Source of the DNA: an uncultured Flavobacteriaceae bacterium
GTDB taxonomy: Bacteria; Bacteroidota; Bacteroidia; Flavobacteriales; Flavobacteriaceae
Length of the DNA: 37,812 nucleotides
Assembly (NCBI GenBank): GCA_937959395.1
Contig: CALGLR010000027.1
Span: 1-37,812 of the forward strand
Direction of reading: 5' to 3'
The notes below the pieces were generated by a model that did not search any database, had not been told where the DNA came from, and saw only the letters and a program-made list of their open reading frames with translations. The position numbers and the translations under genes are program-made. Shown here piece by piece: positions 18,370 to 26,477 of this stretch. The first letter of the stretch is position 1. Every line of letters begins with the position of its first letter.

Positions 18370-19830
18370 ATGGGAATTGTAATTAATCAATCTATAAAAA
18401 ATACCATTACGACATATATTGGTTTTGCTATAGGTGCGATAAATACACTTTTTCTTTATACTAATTTTTTATCTAAAGACTACTTTGGGTTAGTTGGTTT
18501 TGTGTTATCTACTGCGAATATAATGATGCCCTTTTTAATGTTTGGAGTAGGCAATAGTTTGGTGAAATTCTATTCATCTTACAAAACAAGAAAGCATCAA
18601 AATAATTTTTTAACTTTAATGTTATTTTTGCCTTTACTAATTATCGTTCCTCTAGGAATGCTAGGTGTTTTGGGTTATGAATTAATAAGTAATTGGTTAT
18701 CTACAGAAAATACCATATTTAAAGAATATACATGGGTTATCTATTTAATAGCTGCCGCCATGGCATATTTTGAAGTGTTTTTCGCATGGAGCAAAGTGCA
18801 TTTACGGAGCGTGTTTGGAAATGTTATGAAAGAAATCTTTCACCGCGTAGCGGTATTTATTGCTCTTTTCATGGTTTGTTTTAAATTTATTAATGCTCAA
18901 GAGTTTATTTATGTTTTGGCATTAATTTATTTTCTAAGAATGTTAATCATGATGTTTTATGCTTTTAGTATTCGTTTTCCAAAATTGAACTTCAAATTTT
19001 CTTTCGATATTTCATCGGTTTTAAAGTATAGTTTATTAATAATAATCGCAGGTTCTGTGGCCATGTTATTATTGGATTTAGATAAATTTATGTTAGGTAA
19101 ATTAATAGAAGTTGAGAATATAGCTTATTATAATGTTGCTATATTTGTCGCTATAGTTATTGCTGTCCCTGCAAGAGCAATGCATCAAATAACCCACCCG
19201 CTAACCGCATCTTATTTAAATAATAACAACAAATTAGCTTTAAACGATTTATATAAAAAAAGTTCGATTAATCTTTTTATAATTGGCGGATTAATATTTG
19301 TATTAATTATTACAAATATCAAGATGTTGTATACCTTTTTACCACAAGAATACGATAAAGGGTTATACGTCGTTATTGTTATCGCTATAGTTAAACTTAT
19401 GGATAATCTTATTGGGAACAATAACGCTATTTTATTTAATTCAGATCATTATAGAATGATTTTGATTTTTGGAGTATTTATAGTGGCTTTAGCAATTGTA
19501 CTTAATTTATTATTAATACCGGAATTAAATATCCTAGGAGCAGCTTTAGCTACTTTTATTTCTTTCTTTGTTTATAATAGTCTTAAAATATGGTATGTAA
19601 ATTATAAGTTTGGAATTCAGCCATTTACAATACAAACTCTTAAAGTATTAGTATTGATTATTATGTTATGCTTAGGATTTTACTTCTGGGAATTTTCATT
19701 CCATCCTGTTCTTAATATTATTCTTAAAGCACTAATAATTAGTGTTTTTTATGGATATGTTGTTTATACTTTTAATTTATCTAATGATATTTCTAAATTA
19801 ATTAATAATCTATTAAAAAAGAAAGCCTAG
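18370..19830 (+). CDS. Polysaccharide flippase (Wzx/MOP superfamily)
   Basis: 486 residues with 12-14 hydrophobic segments. The N-terminus INQSIKNTITTYIGFAIGAINTLFLYTNFL and the segment MPFLMFGVGNSLVKFYSSYK are typical of oligosaccharide flippases of the MATE/MOP superfamily. It would move lipid-linked oligosaccharide across the inner membrane. It is the third gene of the YfhO-glycosyltransferase unit, and its stop codon lies inside the first of two terminator hairpins. No polymerase or further transferase is present here, so the glycan pathway must be completed elsewhere. Confidence 0.88.
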   Translation: MGIVINQSIKNTITTYIGFAIGAINTLFLYTNFLSKDYFGLVGFVLSTANIMMPFLMFGVGNSLVKFYSSYKTRKHQNNFLTLMLFLPLLIIVPLGMLGVLGYELISNWLSTENTIFKEYTWVIYLIAAAMAYFEVFFAWSKVHLRSVFGNVMKEIFHRVAVFIALFMVCFKFINAQEFIYVLALIYFLRMLIMMFYAFSIRFPKLNFKFSFDISSVLKYSLLIIIAGSVAMLLLDLDKFMLGKLIEVENIAYYNVAIFVAIVIAVPARAMHQITHPLTASYLNNNNKLALNDLYKKSSINLFIIGGLIFVLIITNIKMLYTFLPQEYDKGLYVVIVIAIVKLMDNLIGNNNAILFNSDHYRMILIFGVFIVALAIVLNLLLIPELNILGAALATFISFFVYNSLKIWYVNYKFGIQPFTIQTLKVLVLIIMLCLGFYFWEFSFHPVLNIILKALIISVFYGYVVYTFNLSNDISKLINNLLKKKA

Positions 19831-19853
19831 TAAATATGTTTCCACTAGGCTTT
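19822..19853 (+). terminator. Terminator hairpin 1 after flippase
   Basis: AAAGCCTAGT (19822-19831) pairs perfectly with ACTAGGCTTT (19844-19853). The TAG stop codon lies within the stem. Confidence 0.75.
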
Positions 19854-19866
19854 ATATATAAAAGAC

Positions 19867-19907
19867 AAAACCCATATTTACTATTAAAAACAGTAAATAT
19901 GGGTTTT
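19867..19907. terminator. Bidirectional terminator hairpin 2
   Basis: A perfect 16-bp stem (19867-19882 with 19892-19907) has AAAA and TTTT ends and a 9-nt loop. It serves the flippase gene and the convergent gene ending at 19934. Confidence 0.9.
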
Positions 19908-19933
19908 AATTTATTTATTATATCAAATAAATT

Positions 19934-21118
19934 TTATCTAGTACGAGATCTCCCTCTTGAACTTCTATTATTTGAAGAACGTTGTGTTGTTCTTGACTGT
20001 GATGCTCTAGAAGAACTTGATGATCTTACACTTTTATTTGATCTAGATGCTGTTCTTTTTTGACTTGTAGGTCTAGTTAATGTTCGTTTAGGCCTACTAG
20101 AAGAACTTTTAATTTGTGGTTTACTTGGTCTAGATGGCCTTGTGTTTTGTGTTACAGGACGCGTAGGTCTTGTTGTGTTACTATTTGCATTTCCTCGAGT
20201 TGGTCTAGTAGAACTTGAGTTAGCACGTATAGCGCCTCGAGTTATTCCTCGTGATGGCCTAGTCGAACTTGAAGAGTTCCCTCGAGTTGCTGCCGAAGAA
20301 GGTCTTGTTCTTATTGCTCCAGTATTTGCTCTAGTGCTATTTCTTCTTCCATTATTACTTGCAACAGCACTTCTGCCAGTTCTTGTAGAACTATTATAAG
20401 TTGCACGTCTTCTTCCGTCTGTTCTAGATGCATAACGAGAATCTCTTCTAATCGTATTACCTCTTCTTGAAGATACAGCACTTCTTCGTCTGTAGTTATT
20501 TGTATAAGGACTAGAATAGTGGTAACGAATTGGTCTATAATTTTGCCTATAAGGTCTGTTATATACTACACAGTAGTTGTATCTAGGAATTGCATAATAA
20601 CTGTGCCATGGTCTATAAACATAAGCTCTATTGTAAGCGTTAATGTAACCACTACAAGAAGAAAACCTATTATAACGGTTGTAATTCACATACAGTCCAC
20701 CTACTTGACTAATATATCCAAAGTTATTATATGAAATATAGATGTCTCCAGCTTGACGTATACGACCATAATGATCATAAAATACAGGGGTGTTTTCTAT
20801 TTGTACAACAGCACCATATTCATCATACTGTACATATGAATCATAATCGTATCCAGAATTAAAGCTAACGCTAACGCCTGGAGTGTTTACTGAAACATTG
20901 AAATTTGAGTGATGTCTGCTCATGTTGAAATCGAATTGACCATCGGGAAAAATTGAAAACTCAATACCACCTTCAATAAAGATGAAGTTTTTACCGTAAC
21001 CTCTTACGTAATTTGATGCAGCCTCAGCTGTTTCTGTTGATTCAGAATCGATAGGAGAGGCATAAGCCGTAATTCCCGTAAGCAATATACTTGCTAATAA
21101 TAATGTTAGTTTCTTCAT
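19934..21118 (-). CDS. Exported protein with long Arg/Ser/Thr-rich tail
   Basis: 394 residues. A signal peptide (MKKLTLLLASILLTGITAYA) leads into a folded-looking domain of about 100 residues rich in Gly, Tyr and Asn, with IEGGIEFSIFPDGQFDF and repeats such as YDHYGRIRQAGDIYISYNNFGYISQVGGLYVNYNRY. It contains an aromatic segment (AYVYRPWHSYYAIPRYNYCVVYNRPY) and then about 190 residues of low complexity, nearly all Arg, Ser, Thr, Asn, Pro and Gly, with TRPSRG and TRPTRG units. The tail is extremely basic. Similar proteins are seen in flavobacteria but no function is known to me. The tail could bind nucleic acid, polysaccharide or the anionic envelope. Confidence 0.75.
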   Translation of the reverse strand: MKKLTLLLASILLTGITAYASPIDSESTETAEAASNYVRGYGKNFIFIEGGIEFSIFPDGQFDFNMSRHHSNFNVSVNTPGVSVSFNSGYDYDSYVQYDEYGAVVQIENTPVFYDHYGRIRQAGDIYISYNNFGYISQVGGLYVNYNRYNRFSSCSGYINAYNRAYVYRPWHSYYAIPRYNYCVVYNRPYRQNYRPIRYHYSSPYTNNYRRRSAVSSRRGNTIRRDSRYASRTDGRRRATYNSSTRTGRSAVASNNGRRNSTRANTGAIRTRPSSAATRGNSSSSTRPSRGITRGAIRANSSSTRPTRGNANSNTTRPTRPVTQNTRPSRPSKPQIKSSSSRPKRTLTRPTSQKRTASRSNKSVRSSSSSRASQSRTTQRSSNNRSSRGRSRTR

Positions 21119-21420
21119 GATCGTTTTATTTTAAGATTGAATACTATTAGATAACCAAGCATCATGCCAGAAATTAAATTCATATCTTTTATTTCATTTT
21201 TTAGTGTTTTTCATATAGATATAGATTTTTTTTATTGATATCCATATATAATCGATTAAAATGATGAGATATCAGTAAAATCATTTAGCTTATTAAATGA
21301 AGTTTTAGGGGGCCTTATTTTTAATTTGTTTAAATTTAATTTATCCGAGAAAAGTGATAATCTTTGTACTCTAAATAAATAACGCTTAGTTTCGCTTATT
21401 ATAAAATCTTAAATAGTTGT
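21119..21420. other. Divergent intergenic region, no gene
   Basis: AT-rich 302-base region between the exported-protein gene (minus) and the DEAD-box gene (plus). It must hold both promoters. A TAATCTTTG at 21358-21366 is a near match to the -7 box of the helicase gene, with one extra base. Nothing else could be supported. Confidence 0.4.
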
Positions 21421-22032
21421 ATGTCCTTTAAAAAGTTAAAACCTGAGTTATTAGAAGCTTTAGAAACTAATAATATTACAGAGCCAACCGCATTCCAAAA
21501 AAAAGTGCTTCCAAAAATAAAAGGAGGTGCTAATGCGTTTTGTATAGGTGAAAAAGATTGTGGTAAAACGACAGCAATTATTATTGCAACTATAAATAAA
21601 CTAGAAGGGAAACCTGTTGGTGATGCGCCAAGAGCTTTAATTTTAGTAGAAACTAAAGTAGATGCTTTAAAACTAAAAGAAACTTTCGAGCTTTTTACTA
21701 AACGTACCGGTTTGAGAGTATACGCTGCGTATAATGAACAAACATTAGACCAGCAAAGAGAAGAGATTTATTACGGGCAAGATATTCTTATTGCTACACC
21801 AAAGCGGCTGAATAAGCTTTACTTGATGAATAGTTTAGATTTAAGCCAGTTAAAATTATACATAATAGAAGATGCCGAATTTGCAGAGAGAGGAATGTAT
21901 TTTGCAGATATTAATAGAATTCCTGAAAGTATAAACAAGTGCCAATACCTTGTTTTTTCTAAAAAATTAGCACCTCGATTAAAACGTTTAGAAGACACCT
22001 TTATGTATAACGGATTAATTATAAAAGCTTAA
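21421..22032 (+). CDS. Single-domain degenerate DEAD-box helicase-like protein
   Basis: 203 residues, covering only the first RecA-like domain. It has a Q-motif region (ITEPTAFQKKVLPKI), a P-loop as GEKDCGKTTA (usual AxTGxGKT), a motif Ia position reading LVETK, motif Ib-like ATPKRL, and the DEAD position reading EDAE (IIEDAEF). The SAT motif position reads VFSKK. The second RecA domain is absent, and the stop is followed at once by a strong palindrome, so this is not an edge truncation. The lysine of the P-loop is kept, but the altered motif II and missing second domain make processive or classic RNA unwinding unlikely. Nucleotide-dependent RNA binding or a regulatory role is an inference. 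Confidence 0.75.
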   Translation: MSFKKLKPELLEALETNNITEPTAFQKKVLPKIKGGANAFCIGEKDCGKTTAIIIATINKLEGKPVGDAPRALILVETKVDALKLKETFELFTKRTGLRVYAAYNEQTLDQQREEIYYGQDILIATPKRLNKLYLMNSLDLSQLKLYIIEDAEFAERGMYFADINRIPESINKCQYLVFSKKLAPRLKRLEDTFMYNGLIIKA

Positions 22033-22042
22033 ACATAAAAAA

Positions 22043-22175
22043 ATGAGGCTGTCTCAAAAGTCTTAGTTCTGTCCGTTCGAGCGCAGTCGAGAACTAAATA
22101 CCTACCATAATCAATAGGTTTCGACTGCGCTCAACCAGACATTAACTATGTTTTTAATTTTTTAGACAGCCTCAT
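22043..22175. repeat. Large compound palindrome with two inverted GAGCGCAGTCGA cores
   Basis: The outer stem is ATGAGGCTGTCT (22043-22054) with AGACAGCCTCAT (22164-22175). Inside, TTAGTTCT/AGAACTAA (22063-22070/22090-22097) makes a hairpin around one GAGCGCAGTCGA core (22079-22090). A second core occurs inverted (22121-22132), so the two cores can also pair with each other. The T run before the right arm makes it a likely terminator for the DEAD-box gene. No target-site duplication is evident. Confidence 0.75.
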
Positions 22176-22198
22176 CATTATTTATAAGTTAAAAGTAT

Positions 22199-22443
22199 TT
22201 AGTCTTTTTTATACTTACGATCTCTTTTTGTCTTTTTACCATTTCTATAATAACCACTGTCAGAATTATGATTATTGCCTGTTTGGTGCCCATTACCATT
22301 ATCATAATTTGTATCATAATCTATATGATTAATTGAACAGCTTGTTGCTCCACAAAATCCACAACCTTGATTATGGTAATTTACATAGCCATAAACCTCT
22401 ATAATATGACCTCTCCTGCAATCAATAGTACTAATTTTTTCAT
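22199..22443 (-). pseudogene. Frameshifted small Cys-rich exported-protein gene remnant
   Basis: On the minus strand an ATG at 22443 starts MKKLVLLIAGEVIL and then stops. In another frame the same DNA continues as RRGHIIEVYGYVNYHNQGCG, FCGATSCSINH, DYDTNYDNGNG and KKTKRDRKYKKD, ending at a TAA at 22201-22199. The second frame has no ATG of its own. Together they look like one short gene of a signal peptide, a Cys-rich Tyr/Gly core and a basic tail, broken by a frameshift or small deletion near the signal peptide. A sequencing error is possible. The 22444-22640 stretch upstream contains no gene. Confidence 0.5.
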
Positions 22444-22640
22444 AGTATATAGGATTTAGATTTGTGCCTACTCTTTAGCTTTTCGGCTTACGCTATTTGA
22501 AATTAGAAGTTTCAATTTGTGTGCCAAAGCTTAAAACCCTTGCTATCACTAGTGTTTCTATTAATTAAATATTTGTTGCTTTTATTGCATTATCCGTTAA
22601 CCATATGAGTAAAACGACTAATTAAGAGATAATAAAAAAA

Positions 22641-22673
22641 GCCATCAACCTCATTTAAAGTTGATGACTTTTT
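22641..22673 (-). terminator. Terminator of TonB-dependent receptor gene
   Basis: On the minus strand GTCATCAAC (22668-22660) pairs with GTTGATGGC (22649-22641), with one T-G pair, and seven T follow (22640-22634). Confidence 0.85.
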
Positions 22674-22692
22674 ATGCTTTAAATGATAGTCT

Positions 22693-24822
22693 TTAAAACT
22701 TTAAAGTGGCTCCTAATAAAAAATTTGTAGTTGCTTGTGGGTAGAAATAAATAAAACCCCCTCCATAATCTGCTCCATTAGAAGAGTATTTTTCATTAAG
22801 AATATTATTTACTAATCCAGTTAATGTAATTCCTTTAAAAATTTTGTTTGGATTAAAAGTATAGTTAATATTAAAATCATTAACAAAATAGCTTTCTAAT
22901 ATAGAGTTTTCATCGTCTATATTATTCAAATATTGCTTCCCTACATATTTACTTAATAGCGCTATTTGTAAATTCTTATTATAAGAGTATGTTATCATGT
23001 TTCCACCAATTATATTAGGTGAAAATGAAATATTAGTATTGTCTATTATACTCGCTGCGGTATTATCAATAGACTTAACAAATTCAATATTTTTATTATC
23101 ACTTATAGCTATATTAGGACGAATAGAAAAATATTTTGATAATTTAATAGTAGCATCCACTTCTAAACCTAGTCTATAACTCTTACCACTTGTCTCTCTA
23201 ATTGGACTGCCCACATCATCAAAAGCACCTGTAAGAACTAATTGATTATTATATAACATATAATATAAATTAGTATTTAAACTTAATTTATCTGAATTAT
23301 GTCTCCAACCTAATTCTATATCATTTAAAGTTTCAGGAGATGTTATATCATTTTTAAAATCATCCCGGTTTGGTTCTCTATTTGCTATGGCATACGAAAG
23401 ATAAAAGCTATTTAAATCACTGTATTTATAGGTTAACCCAATTTTGGGATTGAAAAAACCAAAATTACTATCGGTTACAAATTCACTTCTATTAGATTGT
23501 AATCCATCAGTTTTATAATTTACAAAACGCCCTTGTAAATCTAAAAAACCTTTAAATTTATTATTAAAACTGTAATTTAATTTAGAAAACACACTTAAAT
23601 CTGTTTTAGTAGCATCACCTTCATAATAGCGATCTCTAATATTTCCCATTTCTGAAAATTGCCTTGCCCAAATAACTTCTCCGAAATGATCTCCTGAGTA
23701 ATTATTATATGATATTCCAGAGATAAGTTGCATTTTATTATTTTTATAGGTGGCATTGGCATTAACGACATAAAAATTATTATCTAACCAACGTCTTCTT
23801 ATTAAATCTGTAATAGGAACTCCGTCTGAATCCATATTAGATGCTTCAATAATTCCATTATACAAAGCTATATCATCCGTATCGTCTTCATATTGTTCAA
23901 AATACCCTCTCCCTTTGGTATAGTTTAACCCTATATTTGTAGACCAATTAGTATTTAATTTTTCGTTCCAATGTAATTGGTAATGGTCTTGCCAATAATT
24001 ATCGGTTTGATTGTCGTAAGTATAAAAATTTTGTTGTCTATCTGCTTCTAATTCTTCCGCAGTAACGCCAAACCACGATTGGTATGTTTTTTCTTTATTA
24101 CCAAAAATAACGGCTTTGATAAGTGTGTTATCATCGACATAAACACCTTGTAGAAAATACGATTTTAAGTCTGTAAAAGCACGATCAATATAACCATCTG
24201 AATATAACTTCGAAAAACGTCCAGATATTTCAAAATGATTATTTAATAACCCTGTACTTAATTTTACAGTATGCTTTCTCGTATTGTAACTTCCGAAGCT
24301 ATTTGAAACTTCTCCATTTGCTTTATCTGAAATGGCATCTGTAAGAATGTTAATACTTGCTCCAAAAGCACCTGATCCATTGGTAGACGTACCAACACCT
24401 CTTTGTAGTTGTAAACTTTCTATAGAGGATGCAAAATCTCCAAGATTAACCCAAAACGTACCTTGGCTTTCAGGATCATTATAGGGTATACCATTAATAG
24501 TAACATTTACTCTTGTCGCATCTGTACCACGAACTCGAATACCTGAATAACCAACACCTGCTCCTGCATCACTAGTTGTAACCACAGAGGGTAAATAATT
24601 TAATAATGTAGGTACATCTTGTCCTAAATTACGTTTTTGTAATTCTTCTTTTGACACGTTTGAATGCGTAATAGGGGAATCTGCATCTACCCGAATAGAT
24701 TTAATTAAAACTTCATCTAAGGTTTCTACTTTTGTCGAATCTCGTTTAATTTCTTGCGCAAAAACATTTGCTGTTAATAGCATTAAAGCTAAGAATAATG
24801 ATTTTTTTAAAGTTGATTTCAT
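22693..24822 (-). CDS. TonB-dependent outer-membrane receptor, probably for thiamine
   Basis: 709 residues from the ATG at 24822. This start is preferred over 24858 because MKSTLKKSLFLALMLLTANVFAQ is a complete signal peptide and the upstream start overlaps a leader hairpin. The TonB box ETLDEVLI follows, then the plug domain (LLNYLPSVVTTSDAGAGVGY, IRVRGTDATRVNVTINGIPY, IESLQLQRGVGTSTNGSGAF). A long beta-barrel ends in GATLKF with a terminal Phe. A TPP riboswitch precedes it directly, which is the best evidence for its cargo: OMR1-type receptors carry thiamine or its phosphates in Bacteroidota. The transporter and kinase genes of the pathway lie just upstream on the same strand. Confidence 0.9.
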   Translation of the reverse strand: MKSTLKKSLFLALMLLTANVFAQEIKRDSTKVETLDEVLIKSIRVDADSPITHSNVSKEELQKRNLGQDVPTLLNYLPSVVTTSDAGAGVGYSGIRVRGTDATRVNVTINGIPYNDPESQGTFWVNLGDFASSIESLQLQRGVGTSTNGSGAFGASINILTDAISDKANGEVSNSFGSYNTRKHTVKLSTGLLNNHFEISGRFSKLYSDGYIDRAFTDLKSYFLQGVYVDDNTLIKAVIFGNKEKTYQSWFGVTAEELEADRQQNFYTYDNQTDNYWQDHYQLHWNEKLNTNWSTNIGLNYTKGRGYFEQYEDDTDDIALYNGIIEASNMDSDGVPITDLIRRRWLDNNFYVVNANATYKNNKMQLISGISYNNYSGDHFGEVIWARQFSEMGNIRDRYYEGDATKTDLSVFSKLNYSFNNKFKGFLDLQGRFVNYKTDGLQSNRSEFVTDSNFGFFNPKIGLTYKYSDLNSFYLSYAIANREPNRDDFKNDITSPETLNDIELGWRHNSDKLSLNTNLYYMLYNNQLVLTGAFDDVGSPIRETSGKSYRLGLEVDATIKLSKYFSIRPNIAISDNKNIEFVKSIDNTAASIIDNTNISFSPNIIGGNMITYSYNKNLQIALLSKYVGKQYLNNIDDENSILESYFVNDFNINYTFNPNKIFKGITLTGLVNNILNEKYSSNGADYGGGFIYFYPQATTNFLLGATLKF

Positions 24823-24897
24823 TCGAAATACATTTAAATTACGAATAAAAAGAGGCAATTATTCTATTATAATAATTGATTATTAAAATAATGAGAT

Positions 24898-24920
24898 ACT
24901 TTGACAAGCTCAGTATGACA
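24898..24920. repeat. Short dispersed repeat of the CAAGCTCAGTATGAC type
   Basis: The core TTGACAAGCTCAGTATGACA (24901-24920) lies between the TPP riboswitch and the receptor gene. A related sequence in inverted form, CCTGAGCTTGACGTAATGA, follows ung at 35812-35830. Such units are abundant in flavobacterial genomes. Confidence 0.55.
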
Positions 24921-24939
24921 TTGTAACACAAAAATGTGT

Positions 24940-25018
24940 TCAAAATCCCTAAACAGCATTACCTGTTCTAGGTTCATTGGGTATGATCTCAGCCGTTATT
25001 ATGGCACCCCTTTTTTGA
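24940..25018 (-). promoter_or_regulatory. TPP riboswitch (THI element)
   Basis: The minus strand reads GGGGTGCC, then GGCTGAGATCATACCC, then GAACCTAGAACAGGTAATGC and TTTAGGGA, which are the conserved blocks of the thiamine-pyrophosphate aptamer in the right order. P1 is closed by TCAAAA (25018-25013) with TTTTGA (24945-24940). The P3 helix is short. Downstream, AACACA/TGTGTT and CAATTATT/AATAATTG hairpins (the latter at 24878-24856, followed by CCTCTTTTT) may form the expression platform. It should lower receptor expression when TPP is plentiful. Confidence 0.95.
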
Positions 25019-25026
25019 GAACGATG

Positions 25027-25034
25027 CAAAGGTA
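25027..25034 (-). promoter_or_regulatory. Putative -7 box of the riboswitch leader
   Basis: Minus-strand TACCTTTG fits TAnnTTTG and would start transcription near 25020, right at the 5' edge of the riboswitch. No -33 TTG is seen. Confidence 0.5.
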
Positions 25035-25217
25035 GTTTAGATTTTTAATATAAAATTAAAAAAACATAATTTTTTATAGCTCTTAAATAATCTTATTTGA
25101 AGAGGTTTTTATACTACTTTAGGATTCTATGTTTCCAAAACTGAAATAAAACACGCTTCTTCTTCAAAAAAAAGCTTAAAAGTGCTATACTTTATTCTAT
25201 TTGTTCTTGTGTAAAAC

Positions 25218-25787
25218 TCAAATTCTATTTTTTAACAATTTATCTATATGCTTAACGGCAAAATCTAATCGTTGTTTTTTATTTCCTTTAAGCAGAACGT
25301 ATGGTCTATTATATTTTTTTAAAGTATTTTCAAATGCTTTGAACATTTCTTCTCTATCTTCTGGCTTATCTCTTAAATCATCTGCTTCCCATGGAACATC
25401 GATATAAGTTAAAAAGTATAAATCATATGTATTTTGTAGAGCGTATTTTTCTAAAACAGGATCACAAGTTCCTAAGTAATAAACTTCAGAATAGACTTTT
25501 GTTTCTAATAAGTCTGTATCACAAATAAGTACTGATTTGGTTTTTTTTGCCGATTCGTTTTCCAATATCATTTGTCCTTCTGCAATGGGCAATAAATCTT
25601 TAGGCTCACAAGTTTTACGCTCATTATTCCATTTTTCCTGAAGATATTCACGTGCATATTCACGAACCCAAACGGAGTTATAATAATGTGCTAAATGCTT
25701 TGACAAAGTCGTTTTTCCTGTAGACTCAGGGCCAAACAATACTACTTTTACGCAGTTTGCTGGGTGTTGTTTATATTTTTCTTCCAT
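25218..25787 (-). CDS. NadR-like P-loop kinase, candidate thiamine kinase
   Basis: 189 residues. It has a Walker A motif, FGPESTGKTTLSKHLA (about 18-33), the VREYAREYL segment typical of the NadR ribosylnicotinamide-kinase domain, a Walker B-like VLICDTDLLETKVYSE, and YFLTYIDVPWEADDLRDKPEDRE, the Asp/Arg-rich substrate lid of that family. The nicotinamide-mononucleotide adenylyltransferase half of NadR is absent. It overlaps the transporter gene by 40 bases. Because a TPP riboswitch and a receptor follow, phosphorylation and trapping of imported thiamine is likely. Nicotinamide riboside remains the alternative. Confidence 0.8.
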   Translation of the reverse strand: MEEKYKQHPANCVKVVLFGPESTGKTTLSKHLAHYYNSVWVREYAREYLQEKWNNERKTCEPKDLLPIAEGQMILENESAKKTKSVLICDTDLLETKVYSEVYYLGTCDPVLEKYALQNTYDLYFLTYIDVPWEADDLRDKPEDREEMFKAFENTLKKYNRPYVLLKGNKKQRLDFAVKHIDKLLKNRI

Positions 25788-26380
25788 TGTTTATAACCTT
25801 GAATAGCTAGAATTGTGAAAATTAAATATTGAAGTGATAACATACCTAAACCTCTGTATGCGTATAATGGTACAGTAATAATATCTGCAATAATCCAGAG
25901 TGTCCAATTTTCAAGTTTTTTAGTTGCCATGTACCACATCGCAGTAAAGAATATACCAGAGGTGAAAATATCTATATAATTAGGTATTTCTAATGTGTAA
26001 CCGTAAGCATTATACACTAAATAAGTTACAGACATTGTCACTAAAAACAATCCAAAACCTATTAGTTTTTCTTGAGAAGTAGTTCTTGATATTGGTATTA
26101 TATATTGATCATTTTTTTTCCTAGACCAGTTCCACCAGCCATAAATACTCATCACAGAGTAGTAAAAATTCATCATCATATCACCTAAATATCCCGCTTT
26201 ATACAGTAAGTAAACTGTAATTACTGTGGCAACTATACCTGTAGGATATACCAAAATATTTTCTCGTTTAGCATAAATTACACTTACTATTCCAAAAACA
26301 AAAGCAATTAATTCTAACGTGATATCTATGATTGATGCGTTTTTGTATGCATTCAAAAAGAAATCAAAAAATTGGCTCAT
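25748..26380 (-). CDS. pnuT: PnuC/PnuT-family vitamin transporter
   Basis: 210 residues with seven hydrophobic segments. It contains SIYGWWNWSRKK, the Trp-rich motif of PnuC proteins, plus ELIAFVFGIVSVIYAKREN, WTLWIIADIITVPLYAYRG and a C-terminal GYKQW. PnuC moves nicotinamide riboside by facilitated diffusion; its paralogue PnuT moves thiamine and is drawn through by phosphorylation. The neighbouring kinase and thiamine receptor favour PnuT, though the riboswitch lies downstream and does not cover this gene. It starts 97 bases after the uvrA stop on the same strand, and a weak AACACA/TGTGTT hairpin lies between them. Confidence 0.82.
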   Translation of the reverse strand: MSQFFDFFLNAYKNASIIDITLELIAFVFGIVSVIYAKRENILVYPTGIVATVITVYLLYKAGYLGDMMMNFYYSVMSIYGWWNWSRKKNDQYIIPISRTTSQEKLIGFGLFLVTMSVTYLVYNAYGYTLEIPNYIDIFTSGIFFTAMWYMATKKLENWTLWIIADIITVPLYAYRGLGMLSLQYLIFTILAIQGYKQWKKNINNTQQTA

Positions 26381-26477
26381 AATCGCTTCTATCCGTTTTT
26401 ATTATTAATTGTTTCGAACACATATATATCGTGTGTTTTATTATCTCATTTTGTAATATAAATAGGCCAAGTGTTAT

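Noticed and set aside
20142-20399. Open frame antisense to the Arg/Ser/Thr-rich tail
   Set aside because: Mirror image of the low-complexity tail, with no start signals.
22588-22602. CATTATCCGTTAACC as a third attC-like end
   Set aside because: Resembles CATAACCGTT only loosely, has no partner arm and breaks the GTTRRRY rule.
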